A stretch of DNA of 64,000 nt from contig CAVWBP010000008.1 of the NCBI GenBank assembly GCA_963753165.1, positions 1 to 64,000 on the forward strand, given 5' to 3'. The DNA is from JAKLQR01 sp963753165. Lineage in GTDB: Bacteria > Nitrospirota > Thermodesulfovibrionia > Thermodesulfovibrionales > SM23-35. The translations under genes and the position numbers were made by a program. The notes under the pieces were generated by a model. It had not been told where the DNA came from, did no database searches, and was given only the letters and a program-made list of their open reading frames with translations. Below are positions 27,101-34,285 of this stretch, in pieces; the first letter of the stretch is position 1; the number at the start of each line of letters is the position of its first letter.

Positions 27101-27247
27101 GTTCTCTTCGGTCGGTTCTACCGCAAGGAAGGGGTCCTCACAGAGAGCGAGAAAAAGCGCGAGGGAAGAACCGGTGAGATTATAAACACGGTTCCGGACA
27201 TCGAGCTGACTGATACTATTTTTCAGAAAGGTAAGGTCTGCCGGCAT
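24119..27247 (-). CDS. mfd: transcription-repair coupling factor
   Basis: Superfamily 2 translocase that removes stalled RNA polymerase and recruits UvrA. Domains in order: UvrB-homology region (about 1-330), RNA polymerase-interacting domain with PGDFVVHKDHGIGRFHGL (about 375), helicase with Walker A GDVGYGKTEVAMRAAF (about 525), Walker B DEEHRFG (about 627), motif VI QLRGRVGRG (about 795), and C-terminal TRCF domain with autoinhibitory function. At 1042 aa it is about 100 residues shorter than E. coli Mfd, mostly in the N-terminal module. Confidence 0.95.
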   Translation of the reverse strand: MPADLTFLKNSISQLDVRNRVYNLTGSSLALFLALCEDPFLAVEPTEENARELHGDIIFFREALQRDPVLFLPESDGSPVSGERAQTIFSLSEVRSLVTSFPNLETSLWSGEQVRENIIPLAMGQEMGRAEIEMKLEKTGYRKVPLVTEQGEYSRHGWLIDIFPSTAEAPLRIEFFGDVIEHIRTFDIDTQRSGEEAPHALIFPSEDTPEGDPLLETMKGARCFFSDSLQERENFPDNSVFLSRYSIAGPGHDAGTLSLQGIGILPRERKNLEELHRGIKALMRENRIILVASSQGQADRTRDILQEGGIIAPLIAHREIFSYEGVVSMSIGCLSSGFFAPGLLVLTEKELFGERPGYRPIRKSRVSKLLTSLDDLRPGDFVVHKDHGIGRFHGLYTQTTEGVKEDLLLISYEGGRLYIPLQNINRIHKFHTEEGIVPKIDRLGGKTWQHTREKVKKKIREMAEKLVTLYAAREVIKGVSFSSDTELHKEFDSFFPYEETPDQTKSIEDIKQDMESEKPMDRLICGDVGYGKTEVAMRAAFKAVYDGCQVAVLVPTTILCEQHYRTFTARFAAFPVKVDYLSRFKPGREQKETGKALANGDIDILIGTQSLLGKDILFHRLGLLVIDEEHRFGVRQKEKIKELKKGVDVVTLTATPIPRTLSMALSDIRDMSLIETPPEERLAVKSVISVFHEELIRDAVSKELARNGQVFFVHNRIKDIDKISGHLGKLLPAARIAVAHGQMTEKELEKVMLAFYEHTLDVLVSTAIIGSGLDIPTANTIIINRADAMGLADLYQLRGRVGRGNVRAYAYFLIPGEDSITEVARKRLQALQEMSYLGAGFRLALKDLEIRGAGNLLGAEQSGHIHAVGFDLYMEMLEKAVAELKGVPIEEEFDPSINLRVDAFIPEEYIDDMTVRLSAYRKIASCRTEESVKSVATELEDRFGKIPQEAENLVAIMSLKIIARKLLITKIQEANEKIMVLFSPETTVEPGDIFALQENRDRTIRFLPDGFEVNLKGIARKDILRAVSAILFELDTKRPLLV

Positions 27248-27387
27248 TGTAACAATATCTGCGATATGCTAAAATATCAACTGCTGTACACCGTATTTCT
27301 GCAGGTGAAACTCCAGCTATTTTCAAATGGTTTAATTTATTATATCATAGCGTAAACCCGTATATACAGGTTCGAAAGGACGGAACA

Positions 27388-28263
27388 ATGAGCAAGATAT
27401 TAAAACTGGGCCTTCCCAAGGGAAGCCTGCAGGAATCAACATTAAAACTCTTTCGCAAGGCAGGATATCATATCAACGTCTCAAGCCGGTCTTATTATCC
27501 TTCTTTCGACGATCCTGAGATCGAGGCCATGCTGATCAGGGCGCAGGAAGTGGCAGGATATGTCGAGGCCGGTATCATTGATTGCGGACTTACGGGGAAG
27601 GACTGGATACTCGAACAGAATGCCTCTGTGTTTGAAGTCGCAGAGCTCATCTACGCAAAAGAGGGGCTCAGGCCGGTCAAATGGGTCATCGCCGTCCCGA
27701 ACGATTCCAGGATAAAAACCGTAAAGGACCTGAACGGCAAACGCATAGCAACAGAACTCGTCGGGTTCACAAAACGTTACCTGAAATCAAAAGGGGTGAA
27801 AGCCGAAGTGGACTTCTCCTGGGGAGCAACAGAAGTCAAACCTCCCCACCTTGCCGATGCGATCGTGGAACTGACAGAAACAGGGGCATCGCTCAGGGCG
27901 AACAATCTCAGGGTGCTCGAAACCATCCTGCTGTCAAGTACCCGGTTCATTGCGAATAAAAAGAGCTGGCAGGACAAGTGGAAAAAGCAGAAGATGGAGA
28001 ATATCGTAATGCTCCTGAAAGGGGCCCTCGCAGCGGAAGAACAGGTCGGACTGAAAATGAATGTATCGGACAAGTCACTGAAACGGGTCATGAGCCTTTT
28101 ATCAGCGCTGCACTCACCGACAATATCTGCGCTCTCTGACAAGGGGTGGTATGCGCTTGAGGTGATGATCAACGAAAAGACCGTCAGAGACCTCATTCCG
28201 AAACTCAAGAAAGCAGGGGCATCGGGTATTGTCGAGTATCCGCTGAACAAGGTTATCCCCTAA
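27388..28263 (+). CDS. hisG: ATP phosphoribosyltransferase, long form
   Basis: First, feedback-regulated step of histidine synthesis. KLGLPKGSLQEST (about 6), DCGLTGKDWI (about 62) and the PRPP-binding ELVGFTKRYLKSKG region are present, and ELTETGASLRANNLR (about 163) is characteristic. The C-terminal 80 residues form the ACT-like histidine-binding domain, so it is a hexameric long-form enzyme that needs no HisZ. A possible hairpin terminator follows at 28291-28310. It is not in a his operon here. Confidence 0.95.
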   Translation: MSKILKLGLPKGSLQESTLKLFRKAGYHINVSSRSYYPSFDDPEIEAMLIRAQEVAGYVEAGIIDCGLTGKDWILEQNASVFEVAELIYAKEGLRPVKWVIAVPNDSRIKTVKDLNGKRIATELVGFTKRYLKSKGVKAEVDFSWGATEVKPPHLADAIVELTETGASLRANNLRVLETILLSSTRFIANKKSWQDKWKKQKMENIVMLLKGALAAEEQVGLKMNVSDKSLKRVMSLLSALHSPTISALSDKGWYALEVMINEKTVRDLIPKLKKAGASGIVEYPLNKVIP

Positions 28264-28290
28264 CCCGTATTCTTCATAAATTCACGGATG

Positions 28291-28310
28291 AATACGGCAT
28301 CTGCCGTATT
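28291..28310 (+). terminator. perfect palindrome, possible terminator of hisG
   Basis: AATACGGCA-TC-TGCCGTATT, a 9-bp stem with minimal loop followed by TTATG. The U-tract is short and the sequence resembles repeats near 14705-14740, so it could instead be a dispersed repeat. Confidence 0.4.
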
Positions 28311-28373
28311 TTATGATCAATGGATGAACAATATGGGCTAACCCGGTAACTCCTTAACGTGAAGAGTGCAAAA

Positions 28374-28457
28374 TCCCCTCCTTTATAAGGAGGGGTTGGG
28401 GAGGTTTAAATATTTTTTCAAAATACCCCACCAACCTCCCCTTGTAAAGGGGAGGAC
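28374..28457. repeat. CTCC-type palindromic element (MITE-like), copy A
   Basis: Arms CCCCTCCTTTATAAGGAGGGG and CCCCTTGTAAAGGGGAGGAC flank GTTGGGGAGGTTTAAATA and TTCAAAATACCCCACC. The reverse complement is nearly identical over 80 bases to 59503-59587. Confidence 0.75.
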
Positions 28458-28527
28458 TTTTCGCCGGGTGGCTGCCACTTGAAAACCGGACATTTCTGCT
28501 TTGCCTTGACAAACCTGTCGTTTTCCC

Positions 28528-28556
28528 TTGACAATGGATACCCTTTTTGGTACAAA
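28528..28556 (+). promoter_or_regulatory. sigma70-type promoter, leaderless
   Basis: TTGACA at 28528-28533, 17-base spacer, TACAAA at 28551-28556. The ATG at 28564 is 8 bases after the -10, so the transcript has essentially no leader. Confidence 0.55.
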
Positions 28557-28563
28557 ATTAAGT

Positions 28564-29043
28564 ATGAATAGTATACTGCACATAAGAAAACAGGTGTTGC
28601 TTCTTATTGTGGCACTGTGTATGACTGCTTTTGGAACAGTATCTGCCCAGGAGACTGTCAAAGATACGGTAGCGAAAGAATACAAGGAAGTTAAGGACAT
28701 TTGCCCGGCCGTAAAACAGGTCCTGAAAAATGGCCTGGATACAAAAGAAACCGTGAAATCCAGTATTGAACTGGGTCACGATGCCTGTCTCGTCGTACGC
28801 TGCGCAATCGAAGGTGGCGGCAATATCGAACAGGTCATTGTTGGGGCGCTTGCCGCCGGTGCAACTTCTGACGTCTGCTCCCGATGTGCGATTTTAGCAG
28901 GGGCAAGTCCGGCAGAGGTTGCAAAGGCCCTCGAGACCGGACTGGGTTATTCACCACCACTTGCTGCCGGACTGCCAAGCATTGAGATAGGGCTGCCCGG
29001 TGATGCGAGGGGCGGTGGAGTAATGAGCCCTTCTACCTTTTAA
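28564..29043 (+). CDS. secreted hypothetical protein with cysteine pairs
   Basis: Start taken at 28564 (MNSILHIRKQVLLLIVALC) because the upstream codons of the frame are the promoter. A signal peptide is cleaved probably after VSAQ. The mature 130-residue protein is helical and alanine/valine-rich, with cysteines in VKDICPAV, GHDACLVVRCAIEGGG and ATSDVCSRCAILAG; repeated V...A...G patterns suggest two related halves. I recognise no family. Likely periplasmic with disulfides. Confidence 0.6.
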   Translation: MNSILHIRKQVLLLIVALCMTAFGTVSAQETVKDTVAKEYKEVKDICPAVKQVLKNGLDTKETVKSSIELGHDACLVVRCAIEGGGNIEQVIVGALAAGATSDVCSRCAILAGASPAEVAKALETGLGYSPPLAAGLPSIEIGLPGDARGGGVMSPSTF

Positions 29044-29096
29044 TTTTCCTCAATAGCTCAATCATTTCCTTCTCTCAACTCTATGAATAATATTGG

Positions 29097-29630
29097 TTAG
29101 TCTTTCAGCTGTGTTTCTACGTATTGGGCCAGAACCTCGTGGATTTTCGTCGGCGTGGATATGCCGTAATAGAAATCTATGATGACATGGGCTATTTCAT
29201 GGGCCAGGACACCGATGTCCACGTCCCTTACCGAGATATACAGAATCTTGTCCTTTGGCGCATAGAACGCGATATAGTCAACACTTCTCCCGTATTTGTT
29301 TTTGTATACCGCCTGAACTTCATCTTCGGAAGGCAAAAGGATGATCGTAAATTTGACGTCTCTGGGGAACATCTCGAGAATGGTTTCTACCCGTTCAATG
29401 ATCACATCGACTTTATTCCCCACCTCATCTTCAACGGTGATGCTGGGTCTGTTTTTCAGGAGATAGGAGAGACGGCCAAGGGAAAGTTCTTTGTTGAATT
29501 TACGGACCAGGTCTTCGCTGTTATAGACGATTGTAGTAAAGCGCGATTTCAGTTCATGGGCCCATGAGATTGAAGAGACCGAAGAGATGAAGAGAATTAT
29601 CAATACTACTCTGCAGATCTTTCCGTGCAT
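29097..29630 (-). CDS. secreted gluzincin-type metallopeptidase-like protein
   Basis: Signal peptide (VVLIILFISSVSSISWA) followed by a 150-residue domain ending in the zinc motif LAHEIAHVIIDF (about 143) with a downstream glutamate in HEVLAQYVE (about 168). This H-E-x-x-H plus E arrangement is that of small peptidase MA-like proteins. Catalysis is plausible, substrate unknown. It is the last gene of a minus-strand trio with a HAMP-type membrane protein and a SurA-like isomerase, all envelope proteins. Confidence 0.72.
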   Translation of the reverse strand: MHGKICRVVLIILFISSVSSISWAHELKSRFTTIVYNSEDLVRKFNKELSLGRLSYLLKNRPSITVEDEVGNKVDVIIERVETILEMFPRDVKFTIILLPSEDEVQAVYKNKYGRSVDYIAFYAPKDKILYISVRDVDIGVLAHEIAHVIIDFYYGISTPTKIHEVLAQYVETQLKD

Positions 29631-29650
29631 GGGGTATCATCTTGGAAGCA

Positions 29651-30253
29651 TCATTCTTGTTTCACCTTGAAACGGTCCAGGATTTCATTCATCTGTTTGT
29701 TTAACCCCTGGGCCTTCTTCAGATTGCCGGGCGCCTCCTTGCCGCAATCTGTCTCGTCCAGGATTCGGGAGGTGTCTGACAAGGTACTCTCCATGTCCGC
29801 ATTCATTTGTTTCAAATCTTTCAGGGTTGCGGAAAGCATCATGATGAGCCGGTTTATTTTTTCGGCAAGCTCCTTGCCTTCATCTTTGTTCCGCAGCCAT
29901 ATCTGGAAAGCGAAATTTCCGCTGATCATATCTTCCACAGACTTCTCGAACCGAAAGAGGGGACCTGCGAAACGATGGGTAAGGAACATCGACAGGACCA
30001 CGACAAGAAGTCCTCCTGTGACTATGAATATCAAGTGGGCGCTCAGGATCTCTTTCAGGAGCATCAAGGGTGTCTGCCCGATCTTTACGTTGTAGTTGTC
30101 ATATACGATAGTCAGCGTATCCGCTGAAAGGAAACTTAAGATTGCCGTGAACAGAATGCTTCCCAGAACGACAAAGATAAAAAAACTGAATATGTACTTC
30201 CCCTGCAGGTCTTTTTTGATGAAATAGTTTCTCCTTCTCCATGTTCTCTTCAT
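29651..30253 (-). CDS. HAMP-domain membrane protein without output domain
   Basis: Basic N-terminus, TM helix (YIFSFFIFVVLGSILFTAIL, about 20-39), a short periplasmic loop of about 40 residues, TM helix (LIFIVTGGLLVVVLSMFL, about 73-90) and a HAMP domain (HRFAGPLFRFEKSVEDMISGN). The rest is coiled coil with no kinase, methyl-accepting or cyclase domain. It may transmit signals through a partner or act structurally. Ten bases separate it from the SurA-like gene upstream, so they are cotranscribed. Confidence 0.7.
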   Translation of the reverse strand: MKRTWRRRNYFIKKDLQGKYIFSFFIFVVLGSILFTAILSFLSADTLTIVYDNYNVKIGQTPLMLLKEILSAHLIFIVTGGLLVVVLSMFLTHRFAGPLFRFEKSVEDMISGNFAFQIWLRNKDEGKELAEKINRLIMMLSATLKDLKQMNADMESTLSDTSRILDETDCGKEAPGNLKKAQGLNKQMNEILDRFKVKQE

Positions 30254-30263
30254 GAAAGACCCC

Positions 30264-31007
30264 CTATTTTTCCCCTGCGACCGGAATTTTTATCGTTGCT
30301 TTGCTCTTCAGGTCAGCAATCCATTCATTGATCAGTCTTTCTTTTTTCTCTTCAACGAGCATGGTTTTTATCTTTTCTTTTTCTGATTCAGAAATCGAAC
30401 GGGAAGGGCCGGGTTCGACCTTATCAAGCCTGATCACCAGATACTGCTCGCCGACTCTTATCGGCGCGGAAGTTTTGCCCTCGGACAGGGAAACGACAGC
30501 GTCCTGCAGGTTCTGTGAAAGATCGTCGAAGTCTGCCACCTTTGTTTCGCTCTTCCGGTATTTCCCCTCCTGTGCTTCTTCTGCAGTGTCGGAGGTAGCG
30601 ATGGTTAGGTGAAAGCGCTTTGTGAGCAATGCAAGTCGCTGGTTGAAATCCTCATCACTTATGGAGAAATCAAGGGAAGAGAATTTTCTGTCCATAAGTG
30701 TCTTGGTCAAAGATTGCTCATAGAAATTCTGTATGGACTTTCTGAACGATTCTTCCTTGTCTATGCCCTGTTTCTGGGATTCCTGTATGAGCAGCTCCTT
30801 TACGATGAGGTCGTTGATAAATTCACTCTTCGATTCTGCACCGTAAGGACAGGAGGAATAGAGCTTGTTGAATTCATCAACCGAGATAACCCTCTCATTC
30901 ACCGCAAGCGCGGTGTCCTGCGAGGTTTGAGGTTTGCTTCTCAATTCATATGCGATGATTGCGGAAAGACCCAGTACGATGATAAGGATATAATAGATAT
31001 ACCGCAT
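30264..31007 (-). CDS. periplasmic SurA/PpiC-like peptidyl-prolyl isomerase
   Basis: Single N-terminal membrane anchor (YIYYILIIVLGLSAIIAY), a SurA-like chaperone region (VNERVISVDEFNKLYSS, EFINDLIVKELLIQESQKQGI), and a C-terminal parvulin-like half (FDDLSQNLQDAVVSLSEGKTSAPIRVGEQYLVIRL split across residues 155-200). Length 247 aa. It likely helps fold outer-membrane or secreted proteins and faces away from the EPS locus, whose beta-barrel could be a client. First gene of the trio. Confidence 0.75.
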   Translation of the reverse strand: MRYIYYILIIVLGLSAIIAYELRSKPQTSQDTALAVNERVISVDEFNKLYSSCPYGAESKSEFINDLIVKELLIQESQKQGIDKEESFRKSIQNFYEQSLTKTLMDRKFSSLDFSISDEDFNQRLALLTKRFHLTIATSDTAEEAQEGKYRKSETKVADFDDLSQNLQDAVVSLSEGKTSAPIRVGEQYLVIRLDKVEPGPSRSISESEKEKIKTMLVEEKKERLINEWIADLKSKATIKIPVAGEK

Positions 31008-31384
31008 ATACTACCTCCATTACAAGTATAGCAGGGAGGCCTGAAAAAGTCATAAAAAACGGGATAATCGCCCTGGTGATACGAAATTTTCACAACGGTA
31101 CCCCGGCAAGCAAATGCCTTAAGATCGTCGTTATCCGGCTTGACTCCCGTATCAAGTACGGGACAGGCTCACAATCCGGAACCTAATGAAAAGACTGGAT
31201 TCCGTCCTCCGACTTGATCGGGGGATCGAGTCGGGAAATAACAAATACCAGAGGTTCATATGTCCCCTCCCTTGAGGGGAGAGGTTGGGGAGAGTGTTAA
31301 TTTATACACAGACACTAACTAAGGTAAAAACTCAAGAAATAGTTTTAATTTAATGTCGCAACTATCGGTATATTTTGTTTTTTC
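31008..31384. other. repeat-rich divergent intergenic region
   Basis: Holds a degenerate copy of the GATCGGGG palindrome family (31130-31240), one arm of the CTCC repeat (31261-31295), and AT-rich DNA leading to the EPS promoter. No gene seen. Confidence 0.5.
31130..31240. repeat. GATCGGGG-type palindromic repeat, degenerate copy
   Basis: Contains CGGCTTGACTCCCGTATCAA, AGACTGGATTCCGTCCTCCG and ACTTGATCGGGGGATCGAGT, matching the family at 43100-43174 and 52789-52860. Confidence 0.55.
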
Positions 31385-31411
31385 TTGACTTTATGGTAGA
31401 TTTTTTATAGT
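31385..31411 (+). promoter_or_regulatory. possible sigma70 promoter of EPS locus
   Basis: TTGACT at 31385-31390 and TATAGT at 31406-31411 with a short 15-base spacer. It would give a leader of about 50 bases before the beta-barrel gene. Confidence 0.35.
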
Positions 31412-31466
31412 GTGTATGTTAGTATTTTTACTATAAAAATATCATAAAATGAGTATCTTAAGGATT

Positions 31467-33389
31467 ATGGCACAAAGAATACTATTATTGATGGCATTCC
31501 TGCTTCTCCCCTCCACGGTTTTATGTGCTGCCGATCTTTTCGCAATCCGGGCTGCTGATGCCACTGATCAGAAGATCGTTATGGAGAGAAAAGGTCCCCC
31601 TCCGGAAAATACCCTGAAACAGATGGGGGCTTTTAAGATCAGGAAGAATGCGGAGCGGCTTGCTGAGGAACTTGAACTGGATGGGATGGAACCTGTTGTT
31701 CTGGCAGGCGTTACCAATGAAAATGAGGAAATATACAGAGTATATATCCGTGAGCAGGGAGGGGTGACGCACACGGACAAACCGCCGCAAACAATCGTGA
31801 AAAATATAGCAGCAGAGGATACGCAAGACTCACTGCCTCCGGAAACACCCCGGAAACTCGTGCAGGATCGGGTCGTAGAAGAAGAGAACCTGCTTTTGGT
31901 TGTGAGGAACTTCTCCAGGAAGGCAGACGGAGAAGAATTTTCAGAGAATATGGAAAAAGCCGGGTATCTGGTGATAACGAGAGAAATACCCTCCGGGAAC
32001 GGGCAACCTACCTATGTTGTCTCTGCGGGAAAACCTCGGGTGCAGCCGGGCAGCACTGTTCCCTCCGGGGAGGCCGCAATGACCTCTCAGCCCGTCGTAA
32101 CCGCAAAGACTGAGCCTCCTCCCCCTTCACCTGACATAATACGGGAAACTCCAGGGAAAGCGGTCTCAGAAGAGTTGCCGGTCGGGACGCCAAAGGAAAG
32201 GGTTTCAGGAGATGTCTTTGGAAAAAAAGGGGGGTTCGTGCACCCCTTCCTCTCGATTACCGAGTACTATACGGACAATGTCTTTTACAGCAATGATAAG
32301 AAGGATGATGACTTTATCACCGTACTCTCGCCCGGTATCTGGCTGGCAGTCCCCCACGTGTATGAAAAACTGCTCAGAATTGAAACTTCAGATATTTCCC
32401 CCGGTGGGTTCTCCCTCAGCAGATACAAGCCGGAAGAATTTAAGCGATATCAGGCATATCTCTTTTATAATGCCGATATCGAGAAATTCGCAAAACATTC
32501 ATCAGAAAACGCCGTGAACCACAAGTTTGAGGGATTCTTTCAATATAACCTGCGCGGCGGACTCTCGTTCGAAGTCATGGACCAGTATATAGATTCACAC
32601 GATGCCCGGGGGAGCGGTATTTACGCTGAGCTCGACAAGTTCAGAACGAACCTCGCAAATTTTATCGTGAAATATGCGATAAGCGAACGGTTCGAACTCA
32701 GGGTCGATTCTTCTTACTTCCTCGTGAATTATGATAAGGCACGAAATAATTACCGGGATCGTCATGACTGGTCCCTGGCAGCCTATACGTTTTATAAGGC
32801 CACGCCGAAGACGAGGTTCTTCATAGAATATGAATATGTCGATATTACCTATGAGAAGAATATCATTTCAGACAGTCAGGAACACCACTATTTCGGCGGG
32901 ATACAGTGGGATATCACTGCAAAGTCGAAAGGAAGCATAAAAGCAGGATACGGAACGAAGGATTTTGCGTCGACGACAGAGACGAACAATGACTTTATCT
33001 TCGAGGCGCAGATTGACCACCACTTCACCCCCAAAACGTCTCTCATGCTGAAGGCATCAAGAAGAACTACCGAGACTGATATTTCCACGACGGATTTTGT
33101 TGTCTCTGACACCATTGAACTGGAGTATCTTCAGAGAATCACCGCAAAGATAACCGCTGATATCAAGCTATCGTACACCCGTGATGCATACAAGGATGAA
33201 TTTACCTATGGCGGGAGAACCGCTCCACTTAATGATGATTATTACTATGGCGCCTTTGCGCTGCAATATAAGTTCAGGGAATGGCTGTTTGCTGATGCCG
33301 GATATATTTTCCTGAAGAGAGACTCGAGTTTTTCTGATTTCGACTATACCACAAATGCTATATTTTTCAGAATTACCGGATCATTATAG
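31467..33389 (+). CDS. SPOR-like plus outer-membrane beta-barrel protein of EPS locus
   Basis: Start at 31467 (MAQRILLLMAFLLLPS) with AAGG upstream gives a clean signal peptide cleaved after LCA; an upstream ATG at 31449 is possible. Residues about 30-190 hold two SPOR-like modules (LKQMGAFKIRKNAERLAEEL and LLLVVRNFSRKADGEEFSEN), then a proline-rich linker. Residues about 260-640 are alternating aromatic beta strands ending in a terminal FFRITGSL, an outer-membrane barrel. It resembles barrel proteins of PEP-CTERM/exopolysaccharide loci and could be the outer-membrane exit or anchor for the polymer. Confidence 0.78.
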   Translation: MAQRILLLMAFLLLPSTVLCAADLFAIRAADATDQKIVMERKGPPPENTLKQMGAFKIRKNAERLAEELELDGMEPVVLAGVTNENEEIYRVYIREQGGVTHTDKPPQTIVKNIAAEDTQDSLPPETPRKLVQDRVVEEENLLLVVRNFSRKADGEEFSENMEKAGYLVITREIPSGNGQPTYVVSAGKPRVQPGSTVPSGEAAMTSQPVVTAKTEPPPPSPDIIRETPGKAVSEELPVGTPKERVSGDVFGKKGGFVHPFLSITEYYTDNVFYSNDKKDDDFITVLSPGIWLAVPHVYEKLLRIETSDISPGGFSLSRYKPEEFKRYQAYLFYNADIEKFAKHSSENAVNHKFEGFFQYNLRGGLSFEVMDQYIDSHDARGSGIYAELDKFRTNLANFIVKYAISERFELRVDSSYFLVNYDKARNNYRDRHDWSLAAYTFYKATPKTRFFIEYEYVDITYEKNIISDSQEHHYFGGIQWDITAKSKGSIKAGYGTKDFASTTETNNDFIFEAQIDHHFTPKTSLMLKASRRTTETDISTTDFVVSDTIELEYLQRITAKITADIKLSYTRDAYKDEFTYGGRTAPLNDDYYYGAFALQYKFREWLFADAGYIFLKRDSSFSDFDYTTNAIFFRITGSL

Positions 33390-33475
33390 CCTCCTGGCAT
33401 GGGAATACAGCCTCACTCTTTCGAAGCGGCTTCAGACAAAGGCATTCATTTGTTTCACTTTCGCTTGCCTTATAT

Positions 33476-33481
33476 TATAAT
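33476..33481 (+). promoter_or_regulatory. -10 element, predicted leaderless transcript
   Basis: TATAAT ends 6 bases before ATG 33488; no Shine-Dalgarno. It gives the export genes their own start in addition to read-through from the barrel gene. Confidence 0.45.
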
Positions 33482-33487
33482 TAGAGT

Positions 33488-34282
33488 ATGAGTAAGTATG
33501 CTTTGATCTTCTGCCTGATTCTGAGTATTTTGGCGGGTGGCAATGCATTCGCCCAGGATTACCGGGTAGGGGAAGGAGATGTCCTGAAAGTCACGGTGTA
33601 TGACCATGACGATTTGACTACAACATCCCGGGTGAGCGGCGACGGGTTTATTGACTTCCCTCTCATAGGCCACCTTGAGGTCAAGGGACTGACAATAACT
33701 CAAATTACGGACAAAATATCCTCACTCCTTTCTGACGGATATGTGGTGAAACCCCAGGTTACGATATTCATTCAGGAATTCAAGAGCAAGAAGGCATTTA
33801 TCATCGGAGAGGTCAAGAACCCCGGGCTCTATGTCCTTCCGGGGCAGACTACATTCCTCGCGCTGCTCTCGGAAGCGGGCGGCCTGAACAAGGATGCAGG
33901 TGATAAGGCGATTATCAAGCGAAAAGCAGGTACATCGGACAATCAGGAAGATATTATCACGGTCGACCTCAAAGACCTTATCGAAAAAGGCGACACATCC
34001 CTGGACGTTATGATTGCGGATGGCGATAGTGTCTATGTGACAAAGGCCGGGGTTTTCTATGTAACAGGAGAAGTGAAAAAACCCGATGCCTATAAGTGTG
34101 ATGAGGTGACTACCGTTATCAAGGCCATAACCATGGCGGGCGGATTCAGCGATAAAGCTTCAAAAGGCAGAGTGAAAATTGTCAGGAAAGTGGACGGGAA
34201 AGAAGAAGTGCTCGAAAAAGTGAAAATGGATGAACCGGTGCTGCCCGATGATGTAATCATTGTCCCGGAGAGTTTCTTTTAA
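33488..34282 (+). CDS. polysaccharide export protein (Wza/OPX family)
   Basis: Outer-membrane polysaccharide export protein. Signal peptide ends at AFAQ; no lipobox cysteine, so it is a non-lipidated OPX. The poly-export domain is YRVGEGDVLKVTVYDH (about 24-39) followed by two SLBB domains (GEVKNPGLYVLPGQTTFLAL at about 111 and GEVKKPDAYKCDEVTT at about 190). Size 264 aa is that of short OPX proteins in exosortase-type loci. The next gene starts four bases after its stop, showing tight coupling. Confidence 0.92.
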   Translation: MSKYALIFCLILSILAGGNAFAQDYRVGEGDVLKVTVYDHDDLTTTSRVSGDGFIDFPLIGHLEVKGLTITQITDKISSLLSDGYVVKPQVTIFIQEFKSKKAFIIGEVKNPGLYVLPGQTTFLALLSEAGGLNKDAGDKAIIKRKAGTSDNQEDIITVDLKDLIEKGDTSLDVMIADGDSVYVTKAGVFYVTGEVKKPDAYKCDEVTTVIKAITMAGGFSDKASKGRVKIVRKVDGKEEVLEKVKMDEPVLPDDVIIVPESFF

Positions 34283-34285
34283 GGT

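Noticed and set aside
28505..28533. Second TTGACA-based promoter at 28505
   Set aside because: No -10 box at the right distance; the TTGACA at 28528 with TACAAA is the better match.
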